Assembly (NCBI RefSeq): GCF_002741945.1
Contig: NZ_MDVN01000001.1
Span: 1 to 64,000 of the forward strand
Length of the DNA: 64,000 nt
Direction of reading: 5' to 3'
From: Gaetbulibacter sp. 4G1
GTDB taxonomy: Bacteria; Bacteroidota; Bacteroidia; Flavobacteriales; Flavobacteriaceae
How positions within the stretch are numbered: position 1 is the first letter of the stretch; each line of letters opens with the position of its first letter. A program made the translations under genes and the position numbers. Shown here piece by piece: positions 36,309 through 45,824 of the stretch. Under the pieces are notes generated by a model. The model made no database searches. It was given only the letters and a program-made list of their open reading frames with translations, and was not told the origin of the DNA.

Positions 36309-37229
36309 ATGCAAAGACGTTTTATAGATTATCTAATTATTTCTTTAAAAGGAATTGCCATGGGTGCTGCCGATGCTGTTCCTGGGGTTTCTGGTGGTAC
36401 TATTGCTTTTATTTCCGGTATTTACGAAGAATTAATTTCAACTATTAGTAATGTCAATCTTTCATTATTTAAAACACTTTTTTCTAAAGGCTTAAAAGCA
36501 TTTTGGCAGCAAGCCAACGGAAACTTTTTAACAGCGCTTCTATTAGGTATTATTGTAAGTTTTGTATCATTTATGAGGCTTGCAAAATATTTACTAGAAT
36601 ACCACCCTATTTTAATCTGGTCGTTCTTTTTTGGTTTAATAGTGGCTAGTATTTATTTTGTTGGTAAGCAAATTACCAAGTGGAATATCGCCGTGATAAT
36701 ATCCTTAATTATTGGAGCATGCATTGCTTTTTATATTACTACACTTCCTGCTCTAGCAAATAATGACAATTCATGGTTCTTATTTTTAGCTGGAGCTATT
36801 GCTATTTGTGCTATGATACTTCCTGGTATTTCAGGTTCTTTCATTTTAATAATTCTTGGCGCTTATAAAACATTAAGTAATGCTTTACATGACTTCGATA
36901 TAAAAAAAATAGCTGTTTTCTCAATAGGTGCTCTTGTTGGCTTACTTAGTTTTAGCCGTATTTTAAAATGGTTGTTTAAACATCATCATAATATAACATT
37001 AGCACTGCTTACTGGATTTATATTCGGGTCTTTAAATAAAGTTTGGCCTTGGAAAAAAACTTTAACATGGCATACAAACTCAAAGGGAATAAAAACACCT
37101 TTATTAGAAGAAAGTATTTCGCCTTTTTCTTTTGAGGGTGAAAACCAAATCACAGTTGCAATTATTTTAATGATTCTTGGTTTTTTAACTATTTTTATTC
37201 TTGAAAAACTAGGTTCGAAAAAACAATAA
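36309..37229 (+). CDS. DUF368 membrane protein (PopT-like polyprenyl-phosphate carrier), copy 1
   Basis: A 306-aa multi-pass membrane protein. It has the two DUF368 signature repeats: GIAMGAADAVPGVSGGTIAF near the N-terminus and ICAMILPGISGSFILIILGA in the middle, giving an inverted-repeat arrangement. DUF368 proteins have been identified as undecaprenyl-phosphate translocases (PopT), returning the C55 carrier from the outer to the inner leaflet for peptidoglycan and polysaccharide synthesis. The stop overlaps the ATG of copy 2 by one base. Confidence 0.88.
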   Translation: MQRRFIDYLIISLKGIAMGAADAVPGVSGGTIAFISGIYEELISTISNVNLSLFKTLFSKGLKAFWQQANGNFLTALLLGIIVSFVSFMRLAKYLLEYHPILIWSFFFGLIVASIYFVGKQITKWNIAVIISLIIGACIAFYITTLPALANNDNSWFLFLAGAIAICAMILPGISGSFILIILGAYKTLSNALHDFDIKKIAVFSIGALVGLLSFSRILKWLFKHHHNITLALLTGFIFGSLNKVWPWKKTLTWHTNSKGIKTPLLEESISPFSFEGENQITVAIILMILGFLTIFILEKLGSKKQ

Positions 37230-38245
37230 TGCAAAGCACCAGAACTTTTACTGATAAATTATTTCTTATTCTAAAGGGATTAGGTATGGGTGCTGCAAAT
37301 AAAGTACCCGGTGTTTCAGGAGGAGTAGTTGCTTTTGTTGCTGGTTTCTATGAAGAGTTTATTTATTCACTTCAAAAAGTAAATAGTAAAGCATTCAAAT
37401 TGCTTATTAACGGGCGTTTTAAAAGCTTTTTTCAATACATAAATGGAAGGTTTTTAGGTTTACTTTTCTTAGGAATGATAGTTAGCTACTTTAGTGTTTC
37501 AAAAATTCTTGACTATTTAATAAAGCATTATGAATTATTTGTTTGGAGCGTTTTCTTTGGAATGATAATCGGTTCTATTTATTATATATATAAAGATTTT
37601 GAAGACTGGAATTATAAAACATACCTATCATTAGCCATAGGTATTATTGTAGGTTTAAGTATTAGCCTTTTAAATCCGGCCAAAGAAAATGATAATCTTT
37701 GGTTTGTGTTTTTTTGTGGTATAATTAGTGTTTCTGGCATGACACTTCCTGGTTTTTCTGGCTCGTTTATTCTTATTCTTTTAGGGAATTACGTATTACT
37801 TTTAGTTGATTCTGTTAACGCTTTATACGATTCATTTTTTGATATTCTAAAAGGCGACTTTAGTTTTATTGAAAACCCAGAGCGTATAAGAATGCTAAAA
37901 GTTCTTGGTGTCTTTACATTAGGGTCAGTAACAGGCCTAGTCACATTTTCACACCTATTAAGCTATATTTTAAAGCATTATAAGAGCATCACACTTTCTG
38001 CTATTATTGGCTTTATTGTTGGATCTTTAGGAGTAGTATGGCCTTGGAAAAAAACAATTTATCAAATAAACAACAATGGCAGTTTTATATTAGATTCAAC
38101 CGGAGAAAAAATAATTGAAAATTACAAACGCTTTATGCCAGAGTTAAACTCAGAAACTTTATATGCCATAGCATTTATTATTTTGGGCATCGTTATAGTT
38201 TTAGCTTTAGAGTTTTATGGTAAAAAAACAAGAAAAATTAAATGA
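37229..38245 (+). CDS. DUF368 membrane protein (PopT-like), copy 2
   Basis: A 338-aa paralog of the preceding gene with the same two signatures (GLGMGAANKVPGVSGGVVAF; VSGMTLPGFSGSFILILLGN) and about ten membrane segments. A longer loop sits near 195-220 (KGDFSFIENPERIRM). The two copies are well diverged, so this is an old duplication, and they may differ in substrate or act as a heteromer. The gene overlaps copy 1 by one base and aroE by four, so the three are translationally coupled. Confidence 0.88.
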   Translation: MQSTRTFTDKLFLILKGLGMGAANKVPGVSGGVVAFVAGFYEEFIYSLQKVNSKAFKLLINGRFKSFFQYINGRFLGLLFLGMIVSYFSVSKILDYLIKHYELFVWSVFFGMIIGSIYYIYKDFEDWNYKTYLSLAIGIIVGLSISLLNPAKENDNLWFVFFCGIISVSGMTLPGFSGSFILILLGNYVLLLVDSVNALYDSFFDILKGDFSFIENPERIRMLKVLGVFTLGSVTGLVTFSHLLSYILKHYKSITLSAIIGFIVGSLGVVWPWKKTIYQINNNGSFILDSTGEKIIENYKRFMPELNSETLYAIAFIILGIVIVLALEFYGKKTRKIK

Positions 38246-38979
38246 ACAAATTAGGGCTTTTAGGAAAAAATATATCGTACTCATTTTCAAAAACATATTT
38301 TAAAAAAAAATTTGAAGATGAAAAAATTAATAATGTCACTTACCAAAATTTTGATATTGACTCTATTGATTCTTTTCCATCACTAATAAAAAACACTGCA
38401 GACTTAAAAGGATTAAATGTTACTATCCCATATAAAGAACAAGTTATTCCGTTTCTTGATAAGGTAAATAAAAAAGCAAAAGCTATTGGGGCTGTAAACA
38501 CCATAAAAATTACAAAAAAAGGGAATCTAGTAGGTTACAATACCGATTGTTATGGTTTTAAAAAATCAATAAAACCCTTTTTAAAACCACATCATAAAAA
38601 AGCAATAATTCTTGGTACTGGCGGTGCAAGTAAAGCAATTGCTTTTAGTTTAAAGCAACTAAATATTGAATATAGCTATGTTTCAAGAACAGCTTCAGAT
38701 AAAGTTCATTTTACTTACGAGACCCTATCAGAAGAAGCTATCAAAAAACATACAATTATAATAAACTGTACACCTTTGGGCACATTCCCGGACGTAAATG
38801 ATTGCCCAAAAATTCCATATAAAGCCATAACTAATAAGCATGTTTTATTCGATTTAATATATAATCCTGAAGAAACCAAATTTCTTAATTTGGGTAAAAT
38901 TAATGGTGCTACTATAATTAATGGATTAGATATGTTAAAGTTTCAAGCTGAAAAAGCATGGTCTATTTGGAATTTGTAG
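38242..38979 (+). CDS. aroE: Shikimate dehydrogenase
   Basis: A 245-aa NADP-dependent enzyme reducing 3-dehydroshikimate in aromatic amino acid synthesis. Shikimate-binding residues: KNISYSFSKTYF (the SxS motif), GLNVTIPYKEQVIPFLD (catalytic Lys) and GAVNTIK, then YNTDCYGF. The nucleotide loop is ILGTGGASKAIAFSL, and the C-terminus holds NGLDMLKFQAEKAWSIW. It is slightly short (E. coli 272), as is usual in Flavobacteriia. It overlaps the DUF368 copy 2 stop by four bases (ATGA). Confidence 0.95.
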   Translation: MNKLGLLGKNISYSFSKTYFKKKFEDEKINNVTYQNFDIDSIDSFPSLIKNTADLKGLNVTIPYKEQVIPFLDKVNKKAKAIGAVNTIKITKKGNLVGYNTDCYGFKKSIKPFLKPHHKKAIILGTGGASKAIAFSLKQLNIEYSYVSRTASDKVHFTYETLSEEAIKKHTIIINCTPLGTFPDVNDCPKIPYKAITNKHVLFDLIYNPEETKFLNLGKINGATIINGLDMLKFQAEKAWSIWNL

Positions 38980-39087
38980 TAAAATAATTACTCAAAGCGT
39001 TAAAAGCAGCGCTTCCTCTTTGTAAATACTAGAGTTGTTATTATCTTTAAACTTTAAAGTATTAAACGAACCTAAACATTTTTTAAA

Positions 39088-41106
39088 ATGTCTGAGATAG
39101 ATAACCTGCAAAAAGCAGACGGAATAGAGGAAAATAAATCAATCATTAATAATGATGATACTACTGAAAATACATCATCAGAAATTAATGAAACTACACC
39201 TGTTGAGATTTCACAAATAAATAGTGATGAAACACCTGTTGAAGTAACTGAACCTGTAAATGAAGATAGCCCTGAGGAAAAAACTGAAGAAAGTGACGCT
39301 TCAGAAAAGGAGGATGTTATAAATGAAATTGAAGAATCAAATGCTGAAGATGCAGAAGATGAAGGTAATAAAGAACGCCATACTATTGAAGTAAAAGAAT
39401 ACGATAAAATGTCGTTAGAGTCTTTGGCAATTGAGTTAGAAAAATTATTAAAGAATGAAAAAATTCAGGCCATAAAGGCTCCTGTAAATGATATAAACAA
39501 TGAATTTAAAACAAAATTCCAAGCTTTATTAGATGAGAAAAAAACAGAGTTCTTAAATGATGGTGGGAATGAAATAGATTTTTATTACTCCTCTCCTATT
39601 CAAAAACGATTTAAAACAGCGTATAAGGAATATAGAAATAAACTTAACGATCATTACAAAAGCTTAGAAAAAAACCTGAAACAAAATCTGGCAGATAAGC
39701 TTGAAATTATAGAAGAGCTAAAAGGCTTACTTAGTGTAGAAGAAAATATAAATACCACATATAAGCATTTTAAAGAATTACAAGAAAAGTGGAGAAATAC
39801 TGGGCCAATACCTAGAGATAAATACAATAATGCTTGGAATTCTTACCATCATCATGTAGAAAGATTTTACGACTTTTTACACTTAAATAGAGATTTACGT
39901 GACTTAGACTTTAAACACAATTTAGATAAAAAATTAAAAATTATCGAGCGTGCTGAAGAATTAGCACAAGATGATAATATAATGCGCTCTTTTAGAGAAT
40001 TGCAAGAGCTTCATAAAATGTGGAAAGAAGAACTTGGTCCTGTCGCAAGAGAACATAGAGAAGGTATTTGGGAAAGGTTTAAAGTAGCTACAAAAATAAT
40101 CAATGATAAACGTCAAGTTTATTACAAAGAGATAGATAAGGTTTATGAAAAAAATCTTGAAAACAAACTTAAAATTATAGCTAGTATAGATGCTATCAAT
40201 ACTCAAGAAAATAGTTCCCATAGCTCTTGGCAAAAAAAAATAAAAGAAATTGAAGCATTACGTAATGACTTCTTTAATGCTGGAAAAGTGCCTATAAAAG
40301 TTAACGAAGCTACTTGGGCAAAATTTAAAGATTCTGTAAGAACATTTAACAAGAAAAAAAATGCGTTTTACAAAGGCTTAAAGAAAGAGCAATTTGAAAA
40401 TCTTAAGAAAAAACTTGAACTCATAAAAATTGCTGAAGACAACAAAGACAGTGAAGATGTACAGGTTACTACGGCCTTAATGAAAAAAATTCAAAGTGAT
40501 TGGAAAAAAATTGGCCATGTACCACGTAAAGACAGTGACAAAATATGGAAACAATTTAAAACCGCATGTAACTATTATTTTGACAGACTGCATTCTAAAA
40601 GAAACGCAGCAAACCATGAACAAGTTGATGCTTATAACAAAAAACAAGAGCTTTTAAGCTCCTTAAAAGAGTTAAGTTTATCAGGAGAGAAAGACAAAGA
40701 TTTGTCAACCATTAAAGAGCAAATTGAAAAATGGAAAAACATTGGCAGAGTACCAAATGACAAGCGATATATTGAAGGTAAATTTAATAAGTCTTTAGAT
40801 GGTTTATTTTCTAATTTAAAAATGGACAAGAATGAAGTTGAAATGATTAAATATGAAAACAAATTAGAAAATTTAAATAGAACTGATGATGACAATAGAA
40901 ATTTAGATAATGAGCGTTCTTTTATTAGGAAAAAAATAGAAGAGGTAAAAAGTCAGATTAATCAATTAGAAAATAATTTACAATTTTTTACAAATGTAGA
41001 TGATGATAATCCTCTAGTAAAAGAAGTTCATAATAATATTAAAACACACAAACAAGCTTTAACACTATGGAAAACAAAGCTTAGCAAAATAAAAGAGCTT
41101 TACTAA
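39088..41106 (+). CDS. DUF349-repeat protein
   Basis: A 672-aa cytoplasmic protein. The N-terminal ~100 residues are low-complexity and acidic (many E, T, S, N; VNEDSPEEKTEESDASEKED). The rest is helical with repeated DUF349 units of ~75 residues, each containing a W...G.VPR/P pattern (KWRNTGPIPRDKYNNAW, MWKEELGPVAREHREGIWER, DWKKIGHVPRKDSDKIWKQF, KWKNIGRVPNDKRYIEG). A terminal coiled coil follows. The family's role is not established. Its own terminator follows. Confidence 0.9.
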   Translation: MSEIDNLQKADGIEENKSIINNDDTTENTSSEINETTPVEISQINSDETPVEVTEPVNEDSPEEKTEESDASEKEDVINEIEESNAEDAEDEGNKERHTIEVKEYDKMSLESLAIELEKLLKNEKIQAIKAPVNDINNEFKTKFQALLDEKKTEFLNDGGNEIDFYYSSPIQKRFKTAYKEYRNKLNDHYKSLEKNLKQNLADKLEIIEELKGLLSVEENINTTYKHFKELQEKWRNTGPIPRDKYNNAWNSYHHHVERFYDFLHLNRDLRDLDFKHNLDKKLKIIERAEELAQDDNIMRSFRELQELHKMWKEELGPVAREHREGIWERFKVATKIINDKRQVYYKEIDKVYEKNLENKLKIIASIDAINTQENSSHSSWQKKIKEIEALRNDFFNAGKVPIKVNEATWAKFKDSVRTFNKKKNAFYKGLKKEQFENLKKKLELIKIAEDNKDSEDVQVTTALMKKIQSDWKKIGHVPRKDSDKIWKQFKTACNYYFDRLHSKRNAANHEQVDAYNKKQELLSSLKELSLSGEKDKDLSTIKEQIEKWKNIGRVPNDKRYIEGKFNKSLDGLFSNLKMDKNEVEMIKYENKLENLNRTDDDNRNLDNERSFIRKKIEEVKSQINQLENNLQFFTNVDDDNPLVKEVHNNIKTHKQALTLWKTKLSKIKELY

Positions 41107-41121
41107 AAATAATATAAATCC

Positions 41122-41150
41122 AAAAAGCCAACTAAATAGTTGGCTTTTTT
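41122..41150. terminator. Bidirectional terminator between the DUF349 gene and mazG
   Basis: A perfect 12-bp stem (41122-41133 with 41138-41149, 4-base loop) is flanked by A and T tracts on both sides. It serves both convergent genes. Confidence 0.9.
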
Positions 41151-41173
41151 ATTGCATTTTTTTAATAGTTTAT

Positions 41174-41950
41174 TTAAGGTAATTGTTTAGCTTGCTCCCA
41201 AAACACATCCATTTCTGCAAGCGTCATATCTTTTAAGGGCTTATTTAAGCTTTTTGCTTTAGCTTCAAGATATTGAAATCGTTTTGAAAACTTTTTATTA
41301 GTACGTTCTAAAGCATTTTCGGGGTTTATGTTTAAAAACCGTGCATAGTTTACCATTGAAAACAAGACATCCCCAAACTCGCTTTCCATAGTATCTTTAT
41401 TTCCTAAATCTACCTCAGTTCTAAATTCAGTTAATTCCTCTTCAACCTTTTCCCAAACCTGGTTTGGTTCTTCCCAATCAAAACCAACACCTGCAACTTT
41501 TTCTTGTATTCTGTTAGCTTTTACCAAAGCTGGCAAACTGTTAGGCACGCCTTCTAAAACGCTTGTTTTGCCTTCCTTTAATTTTAGGCTTTCCCAGTTT
41601 CGTTTAACATCGTCTTCGTTTTCAACTTTAACATCACTGTAAATATGAGGGTGTCTGCTTATCAATTTATCACAAATACTATTACATACATCAGCAATAT
41701 CAAAATCTTTGGTTTCGCTACCAATTTTTGAGTAAAATACTATATGAAGCAAAACATCGCCCAGTTCCTTTTTAACTTCATCCAAATCATTATCTAAAAT
41801 AGCATCACCAAGTTCATAGGTTTCTTCTATTGTTAGATGTCGTAAAGTTTCCATGGTTTGTTTTTTATCCCAAGGGCATTGCTCTCGCAACTCATCCATA
41901 ATGGTTAATAATCTATCAAAAGCTTTAAGTTGATTTGCTCTGGAATTCAT
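41174..41950 (-). CDS. mazG: Nucleoside triphosphate pyrophosphohydrolase MazG
   Basis: A 258-aa protein with two tandem MazG domains. Seen: CPWDKKQTMETLRHLTIEE with the metal-binding EExxE-type helix (EETYELGDAI) and the D of ELGDVLLHIVF in the first; EELTEFRTEV and EFGDVLFSMVNYARF in the second. It hydrolyses (d)NTPs to monophosphates and has been linked to nucleotide hygiene and (p)ppGpp control. Normal length. No toxin-antitoxin genes (mazEF) are adjacent. Confidence 0.95.
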   Translation of the reverse strand: MNSRANQLKAFDRLLTIMDELREQCPWDKKQTMETLRHLTIEETYELGDAILDNDLDEVKKELGDVLLHIVFYSKIGSETKDFDIADVCNSICDKLISRHPHIYSDVKVENEDDVKRNWESLKLKEGKTSVLEGVPNSLPALVKANRIQEKVAGVGFDWEEPNQVWEKVEEELTEFRTEVDLGNKDTMESEFGDVLFSMVNYARFLNINPENALERTNKKFSKRFQYLEAKAKSLNKPLKDMTLAEMDVFWEQAKQLP

Positions 41951-42258
41951 TTTTGAAATTTTTGTAAAAATACGATTTTTGATTTTCTGAATTTGAAATA
42001 ATTCTTTCAGTAATTCATTTAGTTTTTTAGTTTAATATTACATATAAATTAATAGTAATTAACTTGCTTCAATAATAGAAACGATTTTATATACTTGACA
42101 TTATTATCAATGTATGACAATGAAAATACTATAGATGAAAAAAATTCATGACCGTATTCAAAAATCCTCATTTATAACATTGTACTCTTTCATTAAACTT
42201 TTTCAACTTTGAACACTAAAAATTAGTGATTTATCCAATTAAATAAAAAACATAAAAC
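41951..42258. other. 308-bp gene-free region between mazG and a LamG lipoprotein gene
   Basis: AT-rich and without a credible ORF or RNA. A candidate plus-strand promoter lies at 42180-42211 (TTG, 21 bases, CAACTTTG, one mismatch to TAnnTTTG). I see nothing else structured in it. Confidence 0.5.
42180..42211 (+). promoter_or_regulatory. Possible promoter of the LamG lipoprotein gene
   Basis: TTG at 42180-42182, a 21-base spacer and CAACTTTG at 42204-42211 (consensus TAnnTTTG, one mismatch). The ATG is 47 bases further on. Confidence 0.35.
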
Positions 42259-43131
42259 ATGAAAAACTCTAATATCAACATTATTATAATTGGAGTATTA
42301 CTTCTTCAACTTTTTTCTTGCCAATATAATTCATCTACAGAATTTAAAAATACTCTAACTTTTTATGTTTCTTTTGATAACGGAACTACAGCAGATTTTG
42401 CATTGGGAGACTCTAATATATATACGGCTAATTCTACATATGTTAATTCAAAAAGACATTTGGAAGGAGTTCAGGTTGGTATGAATAACGCTGACCATCG
42501 AATTATCGAAGGAAAAGGTCAATTTGGTAGTGCATTTGAGTTTGGTAAAAAAAGTGATACAGTCATTTTTTATAAAAGTAAAGATAATATTGCCTACAAT
42601 AAACAAAATTGGTCTGGTACTATTTCATTTTGGTTAAGTCTTGATCCTTCAACTGATCTTGATGGGTATACTGACCCAATACAAATCACAGATACAAATT
42701 ACAATGATGCATCAATATGGGTAGATTTTACAGATGAAAACCCTCCAGATTTCAGATTGGGTGTTATTGGTGATAAAAAAGTTTGGACCTTGGATACACT
42801 AAATTCACCCTTCTTGGTAGAATTTGAAAAAAGACTTGTCAGCGTTAAAAAACCACCATTTTCAAAAAGAATATGGACTCATGTCCTTATAACTTATGAT
42901 GGTTTGGGTACAGCAAACAGTTTAGCAAGTCTTTACTTAAATGGTAAAAAAACTGGAACAATAAGCGGAATAGATGATCCTTTTTCATGGGAGTTGGAGG
43001 AATCAAATATTTTCCTTGGATTGAACTTTACTGGCTTAATGGATGAATTATCAATTTTTAATAAATCTCTGACAGACGATGAAGTGATGGAACTTTATCA
43101 ATTAAAAGGGGGTCTCAAATCAATTCTTTGA
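42259..43131 (+). CDS. LamG/ConA-like domain lipoprotein
   Basis: A 290-aa predicted lipoprotein: hydrophobic N-terminus followed by the lipobox LFSC (Cys at ~21). The rest is a single LamG jelly-roll: YVSFDNGTTADFALGDSN at the start, NWSGTISFWLSLDPS, ITYDGLGTANSLASLYLNGK and the closing LMDELSIFNKSLTDDEVMELY. Such domains bind sugars or mediate adhesion. No catalytic or T9SS domain is present. It has no operon partners and stands alone between mazG and acnA. Confidence 0.8.
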   Translation: MKNSNINIIIIGVLLLQLFSCQYNSSTEFKNTLTFYVSFDNGTTADFALGDSNIYTANSTYVNSKRHLEGVQVGMNNADHRIIEGKGQFGSAFEFGKKSDTVIFYKSKDNIAYNKQNWSGTISFWLSLDPSTDLDGYTDPIQITDTNYNDASIWVDFTDENPPDFRLGVIGDKKVWTLDTLNSPFLVEFEKRLVSVKKPPFSKRIWTHVLITYDGLGTANSLASLYLNGKKTGTISGIDDPFSWELEESNIFLGLNFTGLMDELSIFNKSLTDDEVMELYQLKGGLKSIL

Positions 43132-43216
43132 TTCTTTAATTAATCGAAAAGTTCTCTGATATTTTATCACTAAAAAAATACGAAGAGTTTCTAAATAAAA
43201 ACAATCTATTAAACTA

Positions 43217-43244
43217 AAAAATCCAGCTATAAAGCTGGATTTTT
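43217..43244. terminator. Bidirectional terminator between the LamG lipoprotein gene and acnA
   Basis: A perfect 12-bp stem (43217-43228 with 43233-43244, loop ATAA) flanked by A and T runs, between convergent genes. Confidence 0.9.
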
Positions 43245-43263
43245 AAATATATAATCTTAAAAA

Positions 43264-45531
43264 CTATGCGTTTTGCTTCTTAATTAAATTAAGCGCAGAG
43301 CCTTCGTTGTACCATGTAATTTGTGCATCATTGTATGTATGATTCAATTTAATAACATCTTTTGATCCATCTTCATGAACAGCTTCAAGTGTTAATTGTT
43401 TACCTGGTGCAAATTCGTTTAAATCTACAAAATTAAAAGTGTCATTCTCTTGAATTAAATCGTAATCGCTTTCATTTGCAAATGTTAACCCCAACATTCC
43501 TTGCTTTTTAAGGTTTGTTTCATGGATACGTGCAAACGATTTTACAATAACTGCGGCAACTCCTAAATGTCTTGGTTGCATTGCAGCGTGCTCTCTAGAT
43601 GAACCTTCTCCATAGTTATGATCACCAACTACAATAGTTTTAATATCTGCTTTTTTGTATTCGCGCTGCACATCTGGAACGCCACCGTAATCGCCCGTTA
43701 ATTGGTTTTTAACAAAGTTTGTTTTTTTATTAAAAGCATTAACTGCTCCTATTAAAGTATTATTCGCAATATTATCTAAATGTCCTCTAAAACGTAACCA
43801 TGGTCCTGCCATAGAAATGTGATCAGTAGTACATTTTCCAAAGGCTTTAATTAGTAATTTAGCTCCTGTAATTGAATTGCCAATAGGTGTAAAAGGTGTT
43901 AATAATTGTAAACGTTCTGAGTCATCTTTTACAGAAACCTGTACGTGGCTTCCATCAGCTTCAGGCTCTAAATAACCGTTATCATCTACAGCAAAACCTT
44001 TTGGAGGTAACTCCCACCCTGTTGGTTCTTCGAACATAACTTCTTCACCACTTTCATTTATTAACTTATCTGTTAATGGGTTAAAGTCTAAACGCCCTGC
44101 AACTGCAATTGCAGCTGTTAATTCTGGAGACGCCACAAAAGCATGCGTATTAGGGTTTCCATCTGCGCGTTTTGCAAAGTTTCTATTAAAAGAATGTACT
44201 ATACTATTTTTTGGTGCATTTTTAGGGTCGCTATATCTTGCCCATTGTCCGATACATGGACCACATGCATTTGTAAATATTTTAGCGTCTAAGTTTTCAA
44301 AAACTTCCAAAATACCATCGCGCTCTGCAGTATAACGTACTTGCTCTGAACCAGGATTAATTCCTAATTCTGCTTTCATTTTTAAGCCTTTATCCAAAGC
44401 TTGCTGCGCAATTGATGAAGCACGTGATAAGTCCTCATAAGAGGAGTTAGTACAAGATCCAATTAATCCCCACTCTACCTTAATTGGCCAATCATTAGTC
44501 TTAGCCTTTTCAGTCATATCTGAACCTACCTCTGTAGATAAATCTGGAGTAAAAGGTCCATTTAATAATGGCCCTAATTCTGATAAATTAATGTCAATAA
44601 CCTGATCAAAATAGTTTTCTGGATTTTCATAAACTTCAACATCGGCAGTTAAATGTTCTTTAACTGCATTAGCTGCATCAGCAACATCTGCTCTATCTGT
44701 AGCGCGTAAATAACGCTCCATAGATTCATCATACCCAAAAGTAGATGTTGTTGCACCTATTTCAGCACCCATATTACATATAGTACCCTTACCTGTACAA
44801 GACATAGCTATTGCACCAGGTCCAAAATATTCTACAATAGCTCCTGTTCCTCCCTTTACAGTAAGAATCTCGGCTACTTTTAAGATAACATCTTTAGGGG
44901 CAGTCCAACCAGATAATTTTCCTGTTAATCTAACTCCTATTAATTTAGGAAATTTAAGTTCCCAAGCCATACCAGCCATAACATCTACAGCATCTGCTCC
45001 TCCAACACCTATAGCTACCATACCTAATCCACCTGCATTTACTGTATGTGAATCAGTGCCAATCATCATCCCTCCAGGAAATGCATAATTTTCTAAAACA
45101 ACTTGATGAATAATTCCTGCACCTGGTTTCCAAAAACCTATGCCATATTTATTTGAAACAGATTCTAAGAAATTAAAAACTTCACTACTTACATTATTAG
45201 CGTGCTTTAAGTCAGCTGTTGCTCCTTCTTTAGCTTGAATTAAGTGATCACAATGTACCGTTGTTGGTACAGCAACCTTACTTTTTCCAGCTTGCATAAA
45301 CTGTAATAAAGCCATTTGAGCAGTAGCATCTTGACAAGCAATTCTATCCGGTGCAAAATCCACATAATCCTTTCCTCTGGTAAAAGCTTTAGTAGGGTTT
45401 CCATCCCATAGATGAGAATACAATATCTTTTCAGATAGAGTTAATGGTTTACCTACAATCTCACGCGCTTTGTCAACACGTTCAGCCATTTTGGTGTAAA
45501 CACCTTTTATCATATTGATGTCAAATGCCAT
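43264..45531 (-). CDS. acnA: Aconitate hydratase
   Basis: A 755-aa [4Fe-4S] enzyme interconverting citrate and isocitrate in the TCA cycle. The cluster-ligating cysteines are C360 ([13 protein letters not shown]), C423 and C426 ([10 protein letters not shown]). Substrate motifs include [27 protein letters not shown] and [15 protein letters not shown]. The C-terminal swivel domain holds [20 protein letters not shown]. Length and motifs fit the mitochondrial-type aconitase. TATTTTTG on the minus strand at 45579-45572 is a -7 match. Apparently monocistronic. Confidence 0.97.
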   Translation of the reverse strand: MAFDINMIKGVYTKMAERVDKAREIVGKPLTLSEKILYSHLWDGNPTKAFTRGKDYVDFAPDRIACQDATAQMALLQFMQAGKSKVAVPTTVHCDHLIQAKEGATADLKHANNVSSEVFNFLESVSNKYGIGFWKPGAGIIHQVVLENYAFPGGMMIGTDSHTVNAGGLGMVAIGVGGADAVDVMAGMAWELKFPKLIGVRLTGKLSGWTAPKDVILKVAEILTVKGGTGAIVEYFGPGAIAMSCTGKGTICNMGAEIGATTSTFGYDESMERYLRATDRADVADAANAVKEHLTADVEVYENPENYFDQVIDINLSELGPLLNGPFTPDLSTEVGSDMTEKAKTNDWPIKVEWGLIGSCTNSSYEDLSRASSIAQQALDKGLKMKAELGINPGSEQVRYTAERDGILEVFENLDAKIFTNACGPCIGQWARYSDPKNAPKNSIVHSFNRNFAKRADGNPNTHAFVASPELTAAIAVAGRLDFNPLTDKLINESGEEVMFEEPTGWELPPKGFAVDDNGYLEPEADGSHVQVSVKDDSERLQLLTPFTPIGNSITGAKLLIKAFGKCTTDHISMAGPWLRFRGHLDNIANNTLIGAVNAFNKKTNFVKNQLTGDYGGVPDVQREYKKADIKTIVVGDHNYGEGSSREHAAMQPRHLGVAAVIVKSFARIHETNLKKQGMLGLTFANESDYDLIQENDTFNFVDLNEFAPGKQLTLEAVHEDGSKDVIKLNHTYNDAQITWYNEGSALNLIKKQNA

Positions 45532-45824
45532 ATTTTATCTATTTAAATTTATTCTGTTTTTGAAAGTCTTGCAAAAATACGAATAATCGCATGTATTAAA
45601 AAAATCTAATCAAATCTATTATAATTTTAAATAATTCTCAATTATAACGAACTATTAACCATAAAATATAATGATTCAACAAAATAACTATATCAAAATT
45701 TACAAATTAACAAAAAAAGGATACTTCATAGTTAGTTTTCAATTCATCGAAAAAAGCAATATCAGTATAACAACCTTCTATTTATATTTTTAATAATCTT
45801 AAGTTTGTAACAAATAACAACTGC
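45532..45824. other. 293-bp divergent intergenic region
   Basis: Separates acnA from the GT-C-like gene. It contains -7 matches for each side: TATTTTTG on the minus strand (45579-45572) and TAAGTTTG on the plus strand (45800-45807). Neither has an ideal -33 TTG. No ORF or hairpin of note. Confidence 0.45.

Noticed and set aside
41174-41950. MazEF-type toxin-antitoxin locus
   Set aside because: Only mazG is present; the neighbours are a DUF349 gene and a LamG lipoprotein gene.
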